Assembly (NCBI RefSeq): GCF_001741865.1 | Contig: NZ_CP017147.1 | Span: 2,595,001-2,659,000 of the forward strand | DNA: 64,000 nucleotides | Origin: Bosea vaviloviae | Lineage (GTDB): Bacteria > Pseudomonadota > Alphaproteobacteria > Rhizobiales > Beijerinckiaceae | Direction: 5' to 3' | Shown: positions 43,937 through 53,526 of the stretch, piece by piece | How positions within the stretch are numbered: the stretch's first letter is position 1 | Layout of the letters: each line of letters begins with the position of its first letter | Program-made: the position numbers and the translations under genes | Notes under the pieces: generated by a model | Databases searched by the model: none | What the model was told of the DNA's origin: nothing | Seen by the model: the letters and a program-made list of their open reading frames with translations, nothing else

Positions 43937-44701
43937 TCAAGCCGCTCCGCTGGCCCGCAGTTCGATCGTCTCGCCATCCTGCGGGATCAGCAGGCGCTCG
44001 CTGCCGATGCCGCGCGCCTGCGCGGCCTGCCGCAGGGCGGCGCGGCTGACCGTGGCGTGGTCGAGCGCTTCCATATGGGTCGCGATCACGGTCGCGCGCG
44101 GCGCCGCCTCGCAGAGGTCGAGCGTCTGCCCGGCATCCATCACGATCAGCGTGCCGTCCCAGAGCGCGCCGCAGGAATGCGTCACGATGATGTCGGGGTC
44201 GGTCGCCTTCACGGCGTCGAGCAAGGGCGGGTAAAGCACGCTGTCGCCGCACCAGTAGAAGGCCGGCTCGCCCGGCGCCTCCAGGCCGAAGCCCATCACC
44301 GGCCCCATCGTCTCGACGACCGCGCCGGTTCCATGCTGGGCGGGATGCGATTTGAGGATGATCGGGCCGAGCCGGAGATAGCAGTCCAGCGGCGTGATCG
44401 CGCGGAAGCCCGCCTTGGCGATGGTCTCCTCGTCGCCGGCGCGGCAGATCAGCGGCAGGTCCTTGGGCAGGCGCTCCTTGGCGACCTCGTCGAAATGGTC
44501 GGCGTGCAGATGCGAGACGATGACGAGGTCGACCCCGGCGAGGATGTCCTCGATCGGCAGCGGCAGCTCGACCATGGGATTGTTCGAGCGGCCGGCGATG
44601 GAGCGCCGGCTGTGGCGCGCCCCGAGATCGGGATCGACGAGGATCGTCCTGCCGGCATAGCTGAGCTTGAGGGCGGCATTGCGGAGAAGTTGTAGCTGCA
44701 T
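43937..44701 (-). CDS. MBL-fold metal-dependent hydrolase (UlaG-like)
   Basis: A 254-residue metallo-beta-lactamase-fold protein. The metal motif is SHLHADHFDE, further ligands are in SHPAQHG and WCGDS, and THMEALDH provides a late His. It resembles UlaG/L-ascorbate-6-phosphate lactonase-like hydrolases by its N-terminal RNAALKLSYAGRTILVDPDL. Substrate unknown. The start is the ATG at 44701. Confidence 0.88.
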   Translation of the reverse strand: MQLQLLRNAALKLSYAGRTILVDPDLGARHSRRSIAGRSNNPMVELPLPIEDILAGVDLVIVSHLHADHFDEVAKERLPKDLPLICRAGDEETIAKAGFRAITPLDCYLRLGPIILKSHPAQHGTGAVVETMGPVMGFGLEAPGEPAFYWCGDSVLYPPLLDAVKATDPDIIVTHSCGALWDGTLIVMDAGQTLDLCEAAPRATVIATHMEALDHATVSRAALRQAAQARGIGSERLLIPQDGETIELRASGAA

Positions 44702-44811
44702 AGTCGCTCTGGTTCCTGTGGCGATGGCATTCTTTCCGCCATCGCCGGCCCGGCAACCAGTTCGAATTTGTGCGGCTATGGCCACAGATCCGTGAAGTGA
44801 CGGCGCTGGTT

Positions 44812-45402
44812 TCAGGCCGCGAATTGCCCGTAAGGCACGCTGTTTCGGGCGTTGCGCAGCGCGCTCGCCCACCAGTGCAATTGCGCCAGCATCACTGCCA
44901 TCGCCTTCTCCGGCTGGTCGGCGTCGATGAGCTTTCCCGACGCGTCGAAGCGGCTCCAGACATTGGCGAAGCAGACGCCGTCGCGGATCGTCATGGCGTG
45001 GAGCTCGGCGAAGACGAGGCGCAGTTGCTCGACGGCGCGCAAGCCGCCCGAGACGCCGCCATAGGAGACGAAGCCGACCGGCTTGCCGCGCCACTCCTCG
45101 CCGACCAGATCGATCAGGAACTTCAGCGCGGCGGTGTAGCCACGATTATATTCCGGCGTCGCGATGACGAAACCGTCGGCATTGCCGATGCGCTGGCGGA
45201 GCGCTCGCACGGCGTCGTGTTCGCCGCGCGGATGCCGCTCCGGCAGGCCGAGCGTGGCCGGGTCGATGATGTCGAGATCGAAGGGGCCGTCGCCTTCGAT
45301 CTGCGCTGCGGCCCAGCCGGCGATCGTGTCGCAGAGGCGGCCTTCACGGGTGCTGCCATAGATCAGCGCCAGCTTGATCCTGGGTTCGAGCCTGCGGTGC
45401 AT
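44812..45402 (-). CDS. NADPH-dependent FMN reductase, probable SoxR target
   Basis: A 196-residue flavodoxin-like oxidoreductase. The FMN phosphate loop is YGSTREGRLCDTI, and the family motif is ATPEYNRGYTAALKFLIDLV. It transfers electrons from NAD(P)H to FMN or quinones. The ATG at 45402 is chosen because a farther start (45453) would fall inside the promoter. That promoter has a SoxR-type layout and is shared with soxR, so the gene should be induced by redox-cycling compounds. Confidence 0.9.
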   Translation of the reverse strand: MHRRLEPRIKLALIYGSTREGRLCDTIAGWAAAQIEGDGPFDLDIIDPATLGLPERHPRGEHDAVRALRQRIGNADGFVIATPEYNRGYTAALKFLIDLVGEEWRGKPVGFVSYGGVSGGLRAVEQLRLVFAELHAMTIRDGVCFANVWSRFDASGKLIDADQPEKAMAVMLAQLHWWASALRNARNSVPYGQFAA

Positions 45403-45438
45403 GGGGGATGTGCTCCAGTTTGCGTGTCGGGAGCCAGC

Positions 45439-45469
45439 TGTATAAGACATCAACTATAGTTGAGGTCAA
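45439..45469 (-). promoter_or_regulatory. SoxR-type promoter with 19-bp spacer and dyad
   Basis: Read on the minus strand, a -35 box TTGACC (45464-45469) and a -10 box TATACA (45439-45444) are separated by 19 bp. The long spacer is typical of MerR-family activated promoters. Centred between them is the perfect dyad TCAACTATAGTTGA (45450-45463), which extends by GAC and GTC after one mismatch. It drives the flavin reductase gene and overlaps the soxR start region. Confidence 0.85.
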
Positions 45470-45477
45470 GAGCGCAG

Positions 45478-45936
45478 ATGGCGAACGGGCATGCATCTCC
45501 CTTGGACGAATTGAGCGTCGGCGAGGTCGCGCGCCGCACCGGGCTTGCCGTCTCCGCGATCCATTTCTATGAGGCGAAAGGCCTGATCCGCAGCAATCGC
45601 AGCGCCGGCAATCAGCGGCGCTATCCGCGCGAGGTCTTGCGGCGGGTTTCGATCATCAAGGTGGCGCAACGCACCGGCATGCCATTGAAGACGATCCGCG
45701 AGGCCTTCAAGGCGCTGCCGGCCGAGCGCACGCCGACAGTCGCCGACTGGGCGAAGCTGTCCTCGCTGTGGAAGGCGGAGCTGGAGCGGCGTATCGACCG
45801 GCTGACGCGCTTGCGCGACCACCTGACCGACTGCATCGGCTGCGGCTGTCTCTCGGTGAAGGGTTGCCCCTTGCACAATCCCTGGGACAGGCTGGCCGAG
45901 CAGGGGGCGGGCCCGCGCTTGCTCGATCCGGATTGA
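45478..45936 (+). CDS. soxR: Redox-sensitive transcriptional activator SoxR
   Basis: A 152-residue MerR-family regulator. The wHTH is [25 protein letters not shown], followed by a dimerisation helix. The [2Fe-2S] cysteines [12 protein letters not shown] are at 119, 122, 124 and 130, identical in number to E. coli SoxR. The ATG at 45478 is required for that numbering; the earlier TTG at 45460 lies in the operator. It is divergent from a flavin reductase, the evident target. No soxS gene is seen, as usual outside enterics. Confidence 0.95.
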   Translation: MANGHASPLDELSVGEVARRTGLAVSAIHFYEAKGLIRSNRSAGNQRRYPREVLRRVSIIKVAQRTGMPLKTIREAFKALPAERTPTVADWAKLSSLWKAELERRIDRLTRLRDHLTDCIGCGCLSVKGCPLHNPWDRLAEQGAGPRLLDPD

Positions 45937-45960
45937 GCTGTTGAGGGCGTGGGTCCAACC

Positions 45961-46049
45961 CCGTCATTGCGAGCGCAGCGAAGCAATCCAGGGGCGGCAG
46001 CGCGAGACCCTCTGGATTGCTTCGTCGCTCACGCTCCTCGCAATGACGG
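45961..46049. repeat. Interspersed palindrome, CGTCATTGCGAG family, copy 5
   Basis: CCGTCATTGCGAGC and GCTCCTCGCAATGACGG ends with GAAGCAATCCAGG and TCTGGATTGCTTC inner arms. It lies between soxR and the convergent creatininase-family gene and ends nine bases from the latter's stop. Confidence 0.9.
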
Positions 46050-46057
46050 CCGATGCC

Positions 46058-46855
46058 TCACTCCGCCTTGTGCAGCTTCGCCAGCGGAAAGCGCGCGACA
46101 TCCGCCAACAACTGGACGAAGCCATTCGCCTGGAACGCCGCCGTCGCCTGGCCTTTCCCGGCTGTGGCGAGACTGGCGTCGCCGGCTGCGCCCGAGGCGT
46201 GGACGTCCTGCGCCATCCAGGCGAAGGCGTGCAGCCCGGTCGGCCGCAGCCAGGTGTAGTCATCCGCCATCGCGATCGTCAGCGGCTCGAAGCGCCCGGC
46301 CTTGCTCATATCGACGAGGTCTGGCCGGAAATGCAGCATGAGCGAGGTCTCGATATCGCCGGCATGGATGCCGTGATTGGCGTCGAGATCGGCAAAGAGG
46401 CCCTGCGGCAGGCCGAAGGCGCGCCAGGCGGTCGTCACGGTGAGCATGCCGAAGCGCACGCGCAATTCGCGCGCGACCACCTTCATCGGGTCGACATTGC
46501 CGCCATGCGAGGTGACGATGACGAGCTTGCGCAAGCCTGCACGCCTGACACTCTCGCCGATCTCGATCCAGGCGCTGGTGGCGGTCTCCCAGGACAGCGT
46601 GAGGGTGCCGGGCGAATGCAGGTGTTCATTTGATTTGCCCACCGCCATGGTCGGCAGCACCAAGACGTCGAGCCCGGCCGGGACGAGCGGCATCGCTTCA
46701 GCCAGCATCGCGTTCATGATCGTGGTGTCGACGGAAACAGGCAGATGCGGGCCATGCTGCTCGATCGCCGCCAGCGGCAGGACCGCGACGGTGTTGTCCG
46801 CGGACAACCCTTCGAATTCAGTCGTCTTCAGCTCGCCCCAGAAGCGCGCGGTCAT
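46058..46855 (-). CDS. Creatininase family (creatinine amidohydrolase-like) protein
   Basis: A 265-residue binuclear-metal hydrolase. Metal-binding segments are IEQHGPHLPVSVDT (Glu, His, Asp), TSHGGN and GDIETS. The family includes creatininase, the 3-dehydro-scyllo-inosose hydrolase and the formamide hydrolase of riboflavin/F420 synthesis (ArfB), so the substrate is open. The ATG at 46855 has AAGGA seven bases upstream. A duplicated palindrome lies just upstream. Confidence 0.88.
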   Translation of the reverse strand: MTARFWGELKTTEFEGLSADNTVAVLPLAAIEQHGPHLPVSVDTTIMNAMLAEAMPLVPAGLDVLVLPTMAVGKSNEHLHSPGTLTLSWETATSAWIEIGESVRRAGLRKLVIVTSHGGNVDPMKVVARELRVRFGMLTVTTAWRAFGLPQGLFADLDANHGIHAGDIETSLMLHFRPDLVDMSKAGRFEPLTIAMADDYTWLRPTGLHAFAWMAQDVHASGAAGDASLATAGKGQATAAFQANGFVQLLADVARFPLAKLHKAE

Positions 46856-46891
46856 GGTTTCGTCCTTGCAGCCAATCGAGGGCGCAATCCT

Positions 46892-46997
46892 AGGGCATCG
46901 GCCCGAAAAGTGGGAACCGGTTTTCGGGGCAAGCCGATGCAGGATCAGGGCATCGGCCCGAAAAGTGGGAACCGGTTTTCGGGGCAAGCCGATGCAG
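46892..46997. repeat. Tandem duplication of a GCGAAAA/AACCGG-type palindrome
   Basis: Two copies of a 55-bp unit, at 46892-46946 and 46947-46997, identical over about 50 bases. Each is itself a palindrome, with GCATCGGC and GCCGATGC outer arms and CCGAAAA and TTTTCGG inner arms. The identity points to a recent tandem duplication in the creatininase-gene leader. Confidence 0.9.
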
Positions 46998-47009
46998 CGA
47001 AAGGGGGCA

Positions 47010-47240
47010 CCCTTCTCCCGTCCGGCAGAAGGAAAGAGGCGTCGCGGCTTGCGGTCATGGCGGTGGATGATGCCATTGCGGCGAGGCGCGGGGAACCCTT
47101 CTCCCGAATGGGAGAAGGGCAGGGATGAGGGTGTGCCGTTGATTGTTGGGGCGCAACTGCGCCGGAGCGCCTCCTATTGAGAGGGCACACCCTCATCCGG
47201 CGCTGCGCGCCACCTTCTCCCCCGAGGGGAGAAGGGAAGA
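47010..47240. repeat. Compound inverted-repeat element
   Basis: The core arms GGATGAGGGTGTGCC (47123-47137) and GGCACACCCTCATCC (47184-47198) are perfect complements. Each is flanked outside by a hairpin: CCCTTCTCCCGAATGGGAGA with AGGG (47096-47119) and CCTTCTCCCC with GGGGAGAAGG (47213-47235). A partial arm lies at about 47010. No open frame is credible, so the 540-base gap between creatininase and the next gene is repeat DNA. Confidence 0.75.
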
Positions 47241-47399
47241 CCGCGTCGCGGCAGCAGCGAAGAGCTCGCAAAGCAATGACGATGGAGCTGCCGTCAGGGA
47301 GCATGAGTCATCCCTTTCTCGGTAGGCCCTTGATCTCGCTCGATACATAGCAGCTTAGCCTCTCGGAATGAGGGCTCGAACTATGGGCCGAACGGACCG

Positions 47400-48059
47400 T
47401 CAAAGCCGGTTGATGTCGGCATTTTCGAGGATGGGCTTGGGCGCTCCCTCCCTAGCCACCTTGAGCATCGCCTTGCCGATCTGCTCGGTCGTGGTGATGG
47501 AATCAGGCAGCCAGCGCTGCAGCAGAGGCAGCAACGGCGCGGTCAGGTCGTAGATCACGCGATAAAGCCTCGTCTTGGAGCGGATGCCGTGCAGTGGCTG
47601 GATCGCGCCCGGGCGGAACATGTAGGAGGCCCTGAAAGGCAGGCGCATGATGGCGTTCTCGGTCGCGCCCTTCACCCGCGCCCACATCCAGCGGCCTTTT
47701 TCGCTGCTGTCGGTGCTGGCGCCAGAGACATAGACGAACACCATCGCCGGATTGAGACGCACCAGCGTCCCGGCGGCGGCGAGCGCGATATCATAGGTGA
47801 TGCGGCGATAATCGGCCTCGCTCATTCCCGCAGAGGCGATGCCGAGGCAGAAGAAGCAGGCGTCGAAGCCCGTGAGCTGCGGTTCGATAGCGGTGTAATC
47901 CGTCAGATCGGCGTGGACGATCTCGCGCAGCTTCGGGTTGCTCTGCCCGGTTGCGCTGCGGCCAATGGTGAGGACCTCGCTCACGTCGGGATCGAGCAGG
48001 CATTCGCGCAGCACGCCTTGCCCGACCATGCCGGTCGCGCCGAAAATCAGGACTTTCAT
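47400..48059 (-). CDS. NAD(P)H-binding (NmrA/atypical SDR-like) protein
   Basis: A 219-residue Rossmann protein starting MKVLIFGATGMVGQGVLREC, with the GATGxxGxG dinucleotide motif. FFCLGIAS and VYVSGASTDSSEKG follow, where atypical SDRs place their active-site strand; a classical YxxxK is not evident. It resembles the HTATIP2/TIP30-like oxidoreductase group. It lies 56 bases downstream of the SDR gene on the same strand. Role unknown. Confidence 0.82.
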   Translation of the reverse strand: MKVLIFGATGMVGQGVLRECLLDPDVSEVLTIGRSATGQSNPKLREIVHADLTDYTAIEPQLTGFDACFFCLGIASAGMSEADYRRITYDIALAAAGTLVRLNPAMVFVYVSGASTDSSEKGRWMWARVKGATENAIMRLPFRASYMFRPGAIQPLHGIRSKTRLYRVIYDLTAPLLPLLQRWLPDSITTTEQIGKAMLKVAREGAPKPILENADINRL

Positions 48060-48115
48060 GGAGGCCGTGCCTTTGATCCGGTTTTCGTCGAGACCGTGCG
48101 GTGACGTTCTCGGCT

Positions 48116-49063
48116 TCACCAGATGGGGGCTGCTGCCGCCTTGGCAAAGGGGTGGCCGGTCAACTGCTCCGCAACCTGCCAGAGCCGGGCCGCGATGGCG
48201 GGGTCGTTGGCTTCGCCGACGATTCGCGCCGGCACCGGCGGGCCCTTGATCTCGTAGAACCCGTCTGGGCCGTAATATCCGCCCTTCACCACCATGGCGG
48301 CCAGGGCGGCGTGGAGACTGGGCAGCGCGCCGTCGGCCGTCGATTGGCTGAGGAGCGGCGCCAGCAGCGGCACCAGCCGCCAGAGCAGCCGGGACGGTCC
48401 GGAGCGATCGCGGGCCGGACCGTTCGCGATCAGCTCGCTCGTCGCCCAGCCGGGATGGGCGGCGACGCTGGTCAGGCCCCAGCCATGCGCATCGCTGCGA
48501 CGCTGCAGCTCCAGCGCGAAGATCAGCATGGCGAGCTTCGACTGTGCGTAGGCCTGCCATGGGCGGTAGCGTCTCTCGCCTTGCAGATTGTCGAAAGCGA
48601 TCCGGCCGCGGCGATGGGCGAGGCTGCTGAGCTGGACGATGCGCGCGCTGCCGCTTCGGCGCAGAAGCGGCAGCAGATGGCCGGTCAGCGCGAAGGCTCC
48701 GAGGAAATTGGTGCCGAACTGCATCTCGAAGCCGTCAGCGGTGGTCTTGCGCGCGGGCAGGGCCATCACGCCGGCATTGTTGATCAGGATATCGAGCCGG
48801 CCGTGCCGCGCAGCAAAGCTGTCGGCGAAAGCGGCCACCGAGGCGAGGTTTGCCAGATCGAGCTCCGCGAACGAGACACTCGCGCCGGCCACGGCGCTCT
48901 CAATGTGGGCGCGCGCCTCCTCGCCCTTGATGGGATCGCGCCCGGCGAGGACAACCTCAATACCGGCGCGCGCCAGTCCCAACGCGGTCTCGAAGCCGAG
49001 TCCGCCTGTGCCTGTGACAATGGCGAGCTTGCCGGTGTGTGGCGGGGCGTTCGTGGCGGCCAC
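48116..49063 (-). CDS. Short-chain dehydrogenase/reductase (retinol-dehydrogenase-like)
   Basis: A 315-residue SDR starting at a GTG at 49063, two bases after the stop of the FAD oxidase. It has [14 protein letters not shown] and the catalytic YAQSK. The glycine-rich loop reads [10 protein letters not shown], one residue shorter than the usual TGxxxGxG (TGATGGLG in close relatives), so cofactor binding may be altered. It is tightly coupled to the FAD oxidase, which suggests consecutive oxidations of one substrate. Confidence 0.88.
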   Translation of the reverse strand: MAATNAPPHTGKLAIVTGTGGLGFETALGLARAGIEVVLAGRDPIKGEEARAHIESAVAGASVSFAELDLANLASVAAFADSFAARHGRLDILINNAGVMALPARKTTADGFEMQFGTNFLGAFALTGHLLPLLRRSGSARIVQLSSLAHRRGRIAFDNLQGERRYRPWQAYAQSKLAMLIFALELQRRSDAHGWGLTSVAAHPGWATSELIANGPARDRSGPSRLLWRLVPLLAPLLSQSTADGALPSLHAALAAMVVKGGYYGPDGFYEIKGPPVPARIVGEANDPAIAARLWQVAEQLTGHPFAKAAAAPIW

Positions 49064-49065
49064 AG

Positions 49066-50502
49066 CTATTCCGCCGCTGCCGTGGTCTTCGCTGCCGAAG
49101 TCTTCGCCTCCGTGGTCTCGGCCTCCCAGCCCAGCAGCTTGCCCGGATTCATCAGCCCATAGGGGTCGGCGAGGCGCTTGAACTCCGGCTGCGGCGCGTC
49201 GGTGCGCTTCCAACCGGCATTGTTCAAAACCCATGTATGCGGGTTCGAGGCCTGGATGCCGGCCTCTTCGGCCTGGCGCATGATCTCGTGCAGGCGCTCC
49301 GCCGTGCTGAAGCGCACCAGCGGCAGGCTGGAGTGATAGACCTTGCCCTGCCGGCGCTGGAACTCGATGTGGAAGATCACGTCGTCGCGGAAGGCCTCCA
49401 CGGCCCAATCGAGCAGTTCGAGATTGCGGCCGGGCGGAAAGCGAAGCTGCAGATAGGTGATCGTCGGATCGAGCTTGAGCGCGTGCAGCGTGGTGTGGTT
49501 CCAGGTGTATTCGTAGAGCGGGCCGGGCGCGCCCTTTTCGCGATGCTCGCCGAAGGCCGCGGCTCGTGCCGCTTCCGCCCCGCGCGAAAAGGTCACGGTG
49601 CCGCCCATCTCCGCGATCAGCCGGTCGAGTTCGTCGCCCTGCGGCTCCGACACCATCAGGATGGCGAAGGCCTTGTTCTCCCCGAGATAGGGCCCGAGGC
49701 GCTTGAGATAGGGCGCGATGGCGGGGGCGTGGATGCTGACGAGCTTCTTGGCGATGCCGTCGCATTCGGTGAAGGCCTGGCCGAAGGCGGCGGCCTGTTT
49801 CAGGCTGTCGAAGGTCGCGATCCGCTCGGCCCAGGCATGGGCCGGCGCGAGCGGCACCTCGACCTCGGTGATGATGCCGTTGACGCCATAGGCGTGCATC
49901 ACCTTGAGGATCTCCTTGCCCCGCAATTCGATCAGGCGCGGCTCCGGCTCGACCGTCATGACTTCGAGCGCGATCACCGCGCCGAGATTGTCGATCTGGC
50001 CCCATGTACAGGAACCGGCGCCGGCCGCGCCACCCGCGACGAAGCCGCCCAGCGTCGCCTGCGCCCGGGTCGAGGGATGCATGCGCAACTCCTGCCCGAG
50101 CGGCCAGAGCGCCTTGTCGATGTCGAGCAGGTTCGCGCCTGCCTCGAAGCGGCCGGCGCCGAGCGTGGTCGAGACGACACGGTTGAGCCGGGTCAGGTTC
50201 ATCACCACGCCGCCTTCCAGCGGCACGGCCTGGCCGTAATTGCCGGTGCCGCCGCCGCGTACCGTCAAGGACACGCGATGGCGCGCGCAGGCCGAGGCGA
50301 TGCGGGCGACCTCCGCCTTGTCGCGCGGCAGGATGATCAGCTCGGCCTGCTTGCCCTCGAGATCGGGCTTCAGCACCGGCGAGAACCAGAAGAAGTCACG
50401 GCTATGCATGCGCAAGCTCGGCGCATCCTGATAGATCGTCAGATCGGCGAGTTCGGCGCGCAGCGCGGCGAGGGCAGGGCGGATCATGGCAGGGCTGATC
50501 AT
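49066..50502 (-). CDS. FAD-binding oxidase (VAO/PCMH family), paralogue A
   Basis: A 478-residue flavoprotein. The PCMH FAD domain shows [20 protein letters not shown] and [21 protein letters not shown], and the C-terminal cap ends [15 protein letters not shown]. It is followed by an Ala/Thr/Lys tail. Its ATG at 50502 overlaps the stop of the GNAT gene (ATGA). A paralogue at 54650 shares the [20 protein letters not shown] and [11 protein letters not shown] blocks. It probably oxidises a hydroxy acid or phenolic compound; the substrate is unknown. Confidence 0.9.
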   Translation of the reverse strand: MISPAMIRPALAALRAELADLTIYQDAPSLRMHSRDFFWFSPVLKPDLEGKQAELIILPRDKAEVARIASACARHRVSLTVRGGGTGNYGQAVPLEGGVVMNLTRLNRVVSTTLGAGRFEAGANLLDIDKALWPLGQELRMHPSTRAQATLGGFVAGGAAGAGSCTWGQIDNLGAVIALEVMTVEPEPRLIELRGKEILKVMHAYGVNGIITEVEVPLAPAHAWAERIATFDSLKQAAAFGQAFTECDGIAKKLVSIHAPAIAPYLKRLGPYLGENKAFAILMVSEPQGDELDRLIAEMGGTVTFSRGAEAARAAAFGEHREKGAPGPLYEYTWNHTTLHALKLDPTITYLQLRFPPGRNLELLDWAVEAFRDDVIFHIEFQRRQGKVYHSSLPLVRFSTAERLHEIMRQAEEAGIQASNPHTWVLNNAGWKRTDAPQPEFKRLADPYGLMNPGKLLGWEAETTEAKTSAAKTTAAAE

Positions 50503-51293
50503 GGCAGGTCCGGCGCGCTGAGGTAGTGGGTGAGGGTGAGATAGCGCCTCATGCCTAGGGTTTCCGCCAGCCGGATGGAAGCCGTGTTCTCCTCGGCGAC
50601 TTGATAGCGCGCAACATGGCCGCGACGCGTCAATTCCGCCAGCGCCGTGTGGACGACGCGATAGGCCAGGCCTTTGCCGCGCTCTTCGGGCAGGGTGTAG
50701 ACGCCCCCGACCTCCCAGACCGGGCCGTCGATCTGGAAGGCAAAGCAGGCCGATAGCGGCCTGGGGCCGTCCCTGAGCACGCTGATGAAGGCGCGCCCGT
50801 TTTCGATGAGCGGGCCTAGCCACGCCGCGCTGTGGCCTTGCGCCGCCAACAGCTCGAACGGCGCCTCAGCGGTGGTCGTCTCGATGTTCGCGCCCGCATC
50901 GAGCGGGACCATGATTGTTGCGGTGTAGGACAGGAAGGCAGTGCGCCGTTCCAGGGGAAATTCCTCCGCGACCATCAATCGATCGGCCTCGTTCGCCAGC
51001 TTGAAGACCAGGGTCTGCTCCCGCGGCACGAAAGCCAGCAGGTCCCGCGTGAGTTCGGGGCTGTTGCTGGCGATGAGGGCCGACGCGCTGGCTGCCGGAT
51101 AGGTCTCGCGATCGAAATCGCTGAAGCGGTGGTCGAGCAGCAGCATTGTCGCCGCATCATCGCCCCTGACGATCTGATGCACGGTCGCGGCCTCCGGGGA
51201 GGCGAGCAGAAACTTCAGGAGAACCACGTTGTCGAGGGGCGCCCGCCTGAGCACGGCGAGCAGCGTATCGGAGACGGCGTGTTCGGAGCGCAT
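50499..51293 (-). CDS. GNAT family N-acetyltransferase
   Basis: A 264-residue protein whose C-terminal half is a GNAT domain: VGGVYTLPEERGKGLAYRVVHTAL is the acetyl-CoA loop and NTASIRLAETLGMRRYLTLTHYL the final helix-strand. The N-terminal half (about 1-120) is a second, degenerate GNAT-like unit. It overlaps the FAD-oxidase start by four bases, and it is divergent from the ABC receptor at 51508. Substrate unknown. Confidence 0.85.
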   Translation of the reverse strand: MRSEHAVSDTLLAVLRRAPLDNVVLLKFLLASPEAATVHQIVRGDDAATMLLLDHRFSDFDRETYPAASASALIASNSPELTRDLLAFVPREQTLVFKLANEADRLMVAEEFPLERRTAFLSYTATIMVPLDAGANIETTTAEAPFELLAAQGHSAAWLGPLIENGRAFISVLRDGPRPLSACFAFQIDGPVWEVGGVYTLPEERGKGLAYRVVHTALAELTRRGHVARYQVAEENTASIRLAETLGMRRYLTLTHYLSAPDLP

Positions 51294-51507
51294 TGCGCCA
51301 GCCTAGCCGGAACCGCCCGCCGCGGAAGCCCGCTGCCTGCATCCCTGGATCGCGCGGTGTTTCTGCTTGCGGCCTGGGCAATTGCACGTTCTCTGTGCGC
51401 AAGCGCGTCATGCCGCATTTCCTGCCAGCGGTGCTGCATGGCATGTATGTTGCTGGCCCGCGATCACGGCGCATTTGCGCAAAAGCCTTATCCAGGAGGT
51501 CTCCAGC

Positions 51508-52536
51508 ATGATGATGAAGTATCGCATCAACCGGCGCGCGGCGTTGGGCCTCATCGGCGGCTCGGCCGCCTCCGTCCTGGTGCCGGTGCCCGGCAGCAAG
51601 GTCAGCGCCCAGACGCTCGACAAGGTTTCCTACCAGACCAATTGGCGCGCCCAGGCCGAGCATGGCGGCTTTTATCTCGCGGTCACCAACGGCATCTACA
51701 AGAAATACGGCATCGACGCCGATATCCGCCCCGGCGGACCGCAGCAGAACCCTTCGCAGCTCCTGCTCGGCGGCCGCGTCGATATGATCATGTCGAACTC
51801 CTTCGAGGCCATCCGCTACGCCCAGGAGAACATCCCCTTCCTCTGCATCGCCTCGATCTTCCAGAAGGACCCGCAGGTCCTGATCTCGCATCCCGGCCAG
51901 GGCAATGACTCGCTGGTTGCGCTGAAGGGCAAGCCGATCCTGGTCGGCGCTGCCGGGCGCACCAGTTACTGGCCCTTCCTGAAGGCGAAGTTCGGCTATA
52001 CCGACGAGCAGATCAGGCCCTACACCTTCAACATGGCGCCCTTCCTGGCCGACAAGACCATCTCGCAACAGGGCTTTCTGTCGTCCGAGCCCTTCGCCAT
52101 CCAGAAGGGCGGGGTGAACCCGGTGGTGCATCTCATCGCCGATGCCGGCTTCGAGAATTACAACACCACGATCAACATCTCGCAGAAGATGGTCGCGGAG
52201 AAGAAGGACCTGGTCCAGCGCTTCGTCACCGCCTCACTGGAAGGCTGGGCCGAATACATGAAGGCCGGGCCGAGCGCGGCCGCAGCCAACGCCCAGATCC
52301 TGAAGGACAACCCCGACATGGATCAGGAGAAGATCGACTACGCCGTCAAGGTCATGAACGAGAAGGGCATCGTGCTCTCCGGCGACGCGCTGACGCTGGG
52401 CATCGGCGCCATGACCGATGCGCGCTGGGGCAGCTTCTACAAGACCATGACGGAGGCGGGCGTCTTCCCGGCCGGCGTCGATATCAAGAAGGCCTACAGC
52501 CTGGAGTTCGTGAACAAGGGCGTGGGCAAGGCGTGA
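51508..52536 (+). CDS. ABC transporter substrate-binding protein, NitT/TauT (SsuA/THI5-like) type
   Basis: A 342-residue periplasmic receptor. The start MMMKYRINRRAALGLIGG is Tat-like, with cleavage near KVSAQT. The mature part has the NMT1/SsuA pattern LDKVSYQTNWRAQAEHGGFYLAVTNGIYKKYGI. AGGAGG lies eight bases before the ATG at 51508. With the ATPase and permease downstream it makes a complete importer. Such systems bring in sulfonates, nitrate, pyrimidine precursors or aromatic acids; the FAD oxidases on both sides favour an oxidisable organic compound. Confidence 0.9.
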   Translation: MMMKYRINRRAALGLIGGSAASVLVPVPGSKVSAQTLDKVSYQTNWRAQAEHGGFYLAVTNGIYKKYGIDADIRPGGPQQNPSQLLLGGRVDMIMSNSFEAIRYAQENIPFLCIASIFQKDPQVLISHPGQGNDSLVALKGKPILVGAAGRTSYWPFLKAKFGYTDEQIRPYTFNMAPFLADKTISQQGFLSSEPFAIQKGGVNPVVHLIADAGFENYNTTINISQKMVAEKKDLVQRFVTASLEGWAEYMKAGPSAAAANAQILKDNPDMDQEKIDYAVKVMNEKGIVLSGDALTLGIGAMTDARWGSFYKTMTEAGVFPAGVDIKKAYSLEFVNKGVGKA

Positions 52537-52559
52537 GGCGTTCGGCGGCCGCCTCCTCG

Positions 52560-52656
52560 CCGTCATCCCGGACAAGCCGCGAAGCGGCGCCGATCCGGGA
52601 TCCATCGTAGAGTGCGGCACCCTTCGATGGATCCCGGGTCAAGCCCGGGATGACGT
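52560..52656. repeat. Interspersed palindrome, CGTCATCCCGGAC family, copy 3
   Basis: CCGTCATCCCGGAC and CCCGGGATGACG ends, with ATCCGGGATCCATCG and CGATGGATCCCGGGT inner arms. It lies between the receptor and ATPase genes and may lower downstream expression relative to the receptor. Confidence 0.9.
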
Positions 52657-52697
52657 CGCACTCGTTGTGACTGTCACAGACAACGGATCATCAGGCT

Positions 52698-53513
52698 TTG
52701 GACACAGCCTATCTAAGCACACCCCACGCAGTCCGCAGCAGCGACGCCAAGCCGCTCGTCTGCGTGCGCCATGTCTCGAAACAGTTCGCCAACGGCACGC
52801 TCGCCGTGCGCGACGTCAATCTGCATCTGGGCGCCGGCGAGTTCGTCAGCCTGCTCGGCCCCTCCGGCTGCGGGAAATCGACCCTGCTGCGCATGATCGC
52901 CGGGTTGGGCGCGCCCTCGACCGGCACGATCGAATGGCCGACGACCAGCCATGACGCCTCGGGCGAACCTGAGCGCGATCTCGGTTTCGTCTTCCAGGAC
53001 CCGACCTTGATGCCCTGGGCGACCGCGCTCGCCAACGTCATGATGCCGTTGACGCTGAAGGGCGTCCGCAAGAGCGAGGCGCAAGGGCGCGCTGCCGAGA
53101 TGCTGGCGCTGGTCGGCCTCAAGGGCTTTGAGAAATCCTATCCGCGCGAGCTCTCCGGCGGCATGAGGATGCGCGTCTCGATCGCGCGCGGGCTCGTGCT
53201 GCGGCCAAAGATCCTGCTGATGGACGAGCCTTTCGCGGCGCTCGACGAGATCACTCGCCACCGCCTCAATGACGACCTGCTCGAACTCTGGTGGAAGGAG
53301 AAATTCACCGCCGTCTTCGTCACCCATTCGGTCTTCGAGTCGGTCTATCTTTCCAAGCGCATCGTGGTGATGGCGGCACGTCCCGGCCGGGTCATGGCCG
53401 ATCTCGATGTCGATGCGCCCTATCCGCGCGACGATCTCTTCCGCACCTCGCCGGAATACGCCCATCTCTGCCGCGTCGTCTCCGGCAAGCTCAAGGAGGC
53501 GATCGGCTCATGA
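52698..53513 (+). CDS. ABC transporter ATP-binding protein, NitT/TauT type
   Basis: A 271-residue ATPase. Walker A is GPSGCGKST at 54-62, the signature is [15 protein letters not shown] and Walker B is ILLMDEP, with the H-loop in FVTHS. The signature has Met where most relatives have Gln (GMRQR). The only start that includes the first strand is the TTG at 52698; no strong ribosome site is seen. It energises the permease at 53662. Confidence 0.92.
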   Translation: MDTAYLSTPHAVRSSDAKPLVCVRHVSKQFANGTLAVRDVNLHLGAGEFVSLLGPSGCGKSTLLRMIAGLGAPSTGTIEWPTTSHDASGEPERDLGFVFQDPTLMPWATALANVMMPLTLKGVRKSEAQGRAAEMLALVGLKGFEKSYPRELSGGMRMRVSIARGLVLRPKILLMDEPFAALDEITRHRLNDDLLELWWKEKFTAVFVTHSVFESVYLSKRIVVMAARPGRVMADLDVDAPYPRDDLFRTSPEYAHLCRVVSGKLKEAIGS

Positions 53514-53526
53514 GCGCGTTCCCAAC

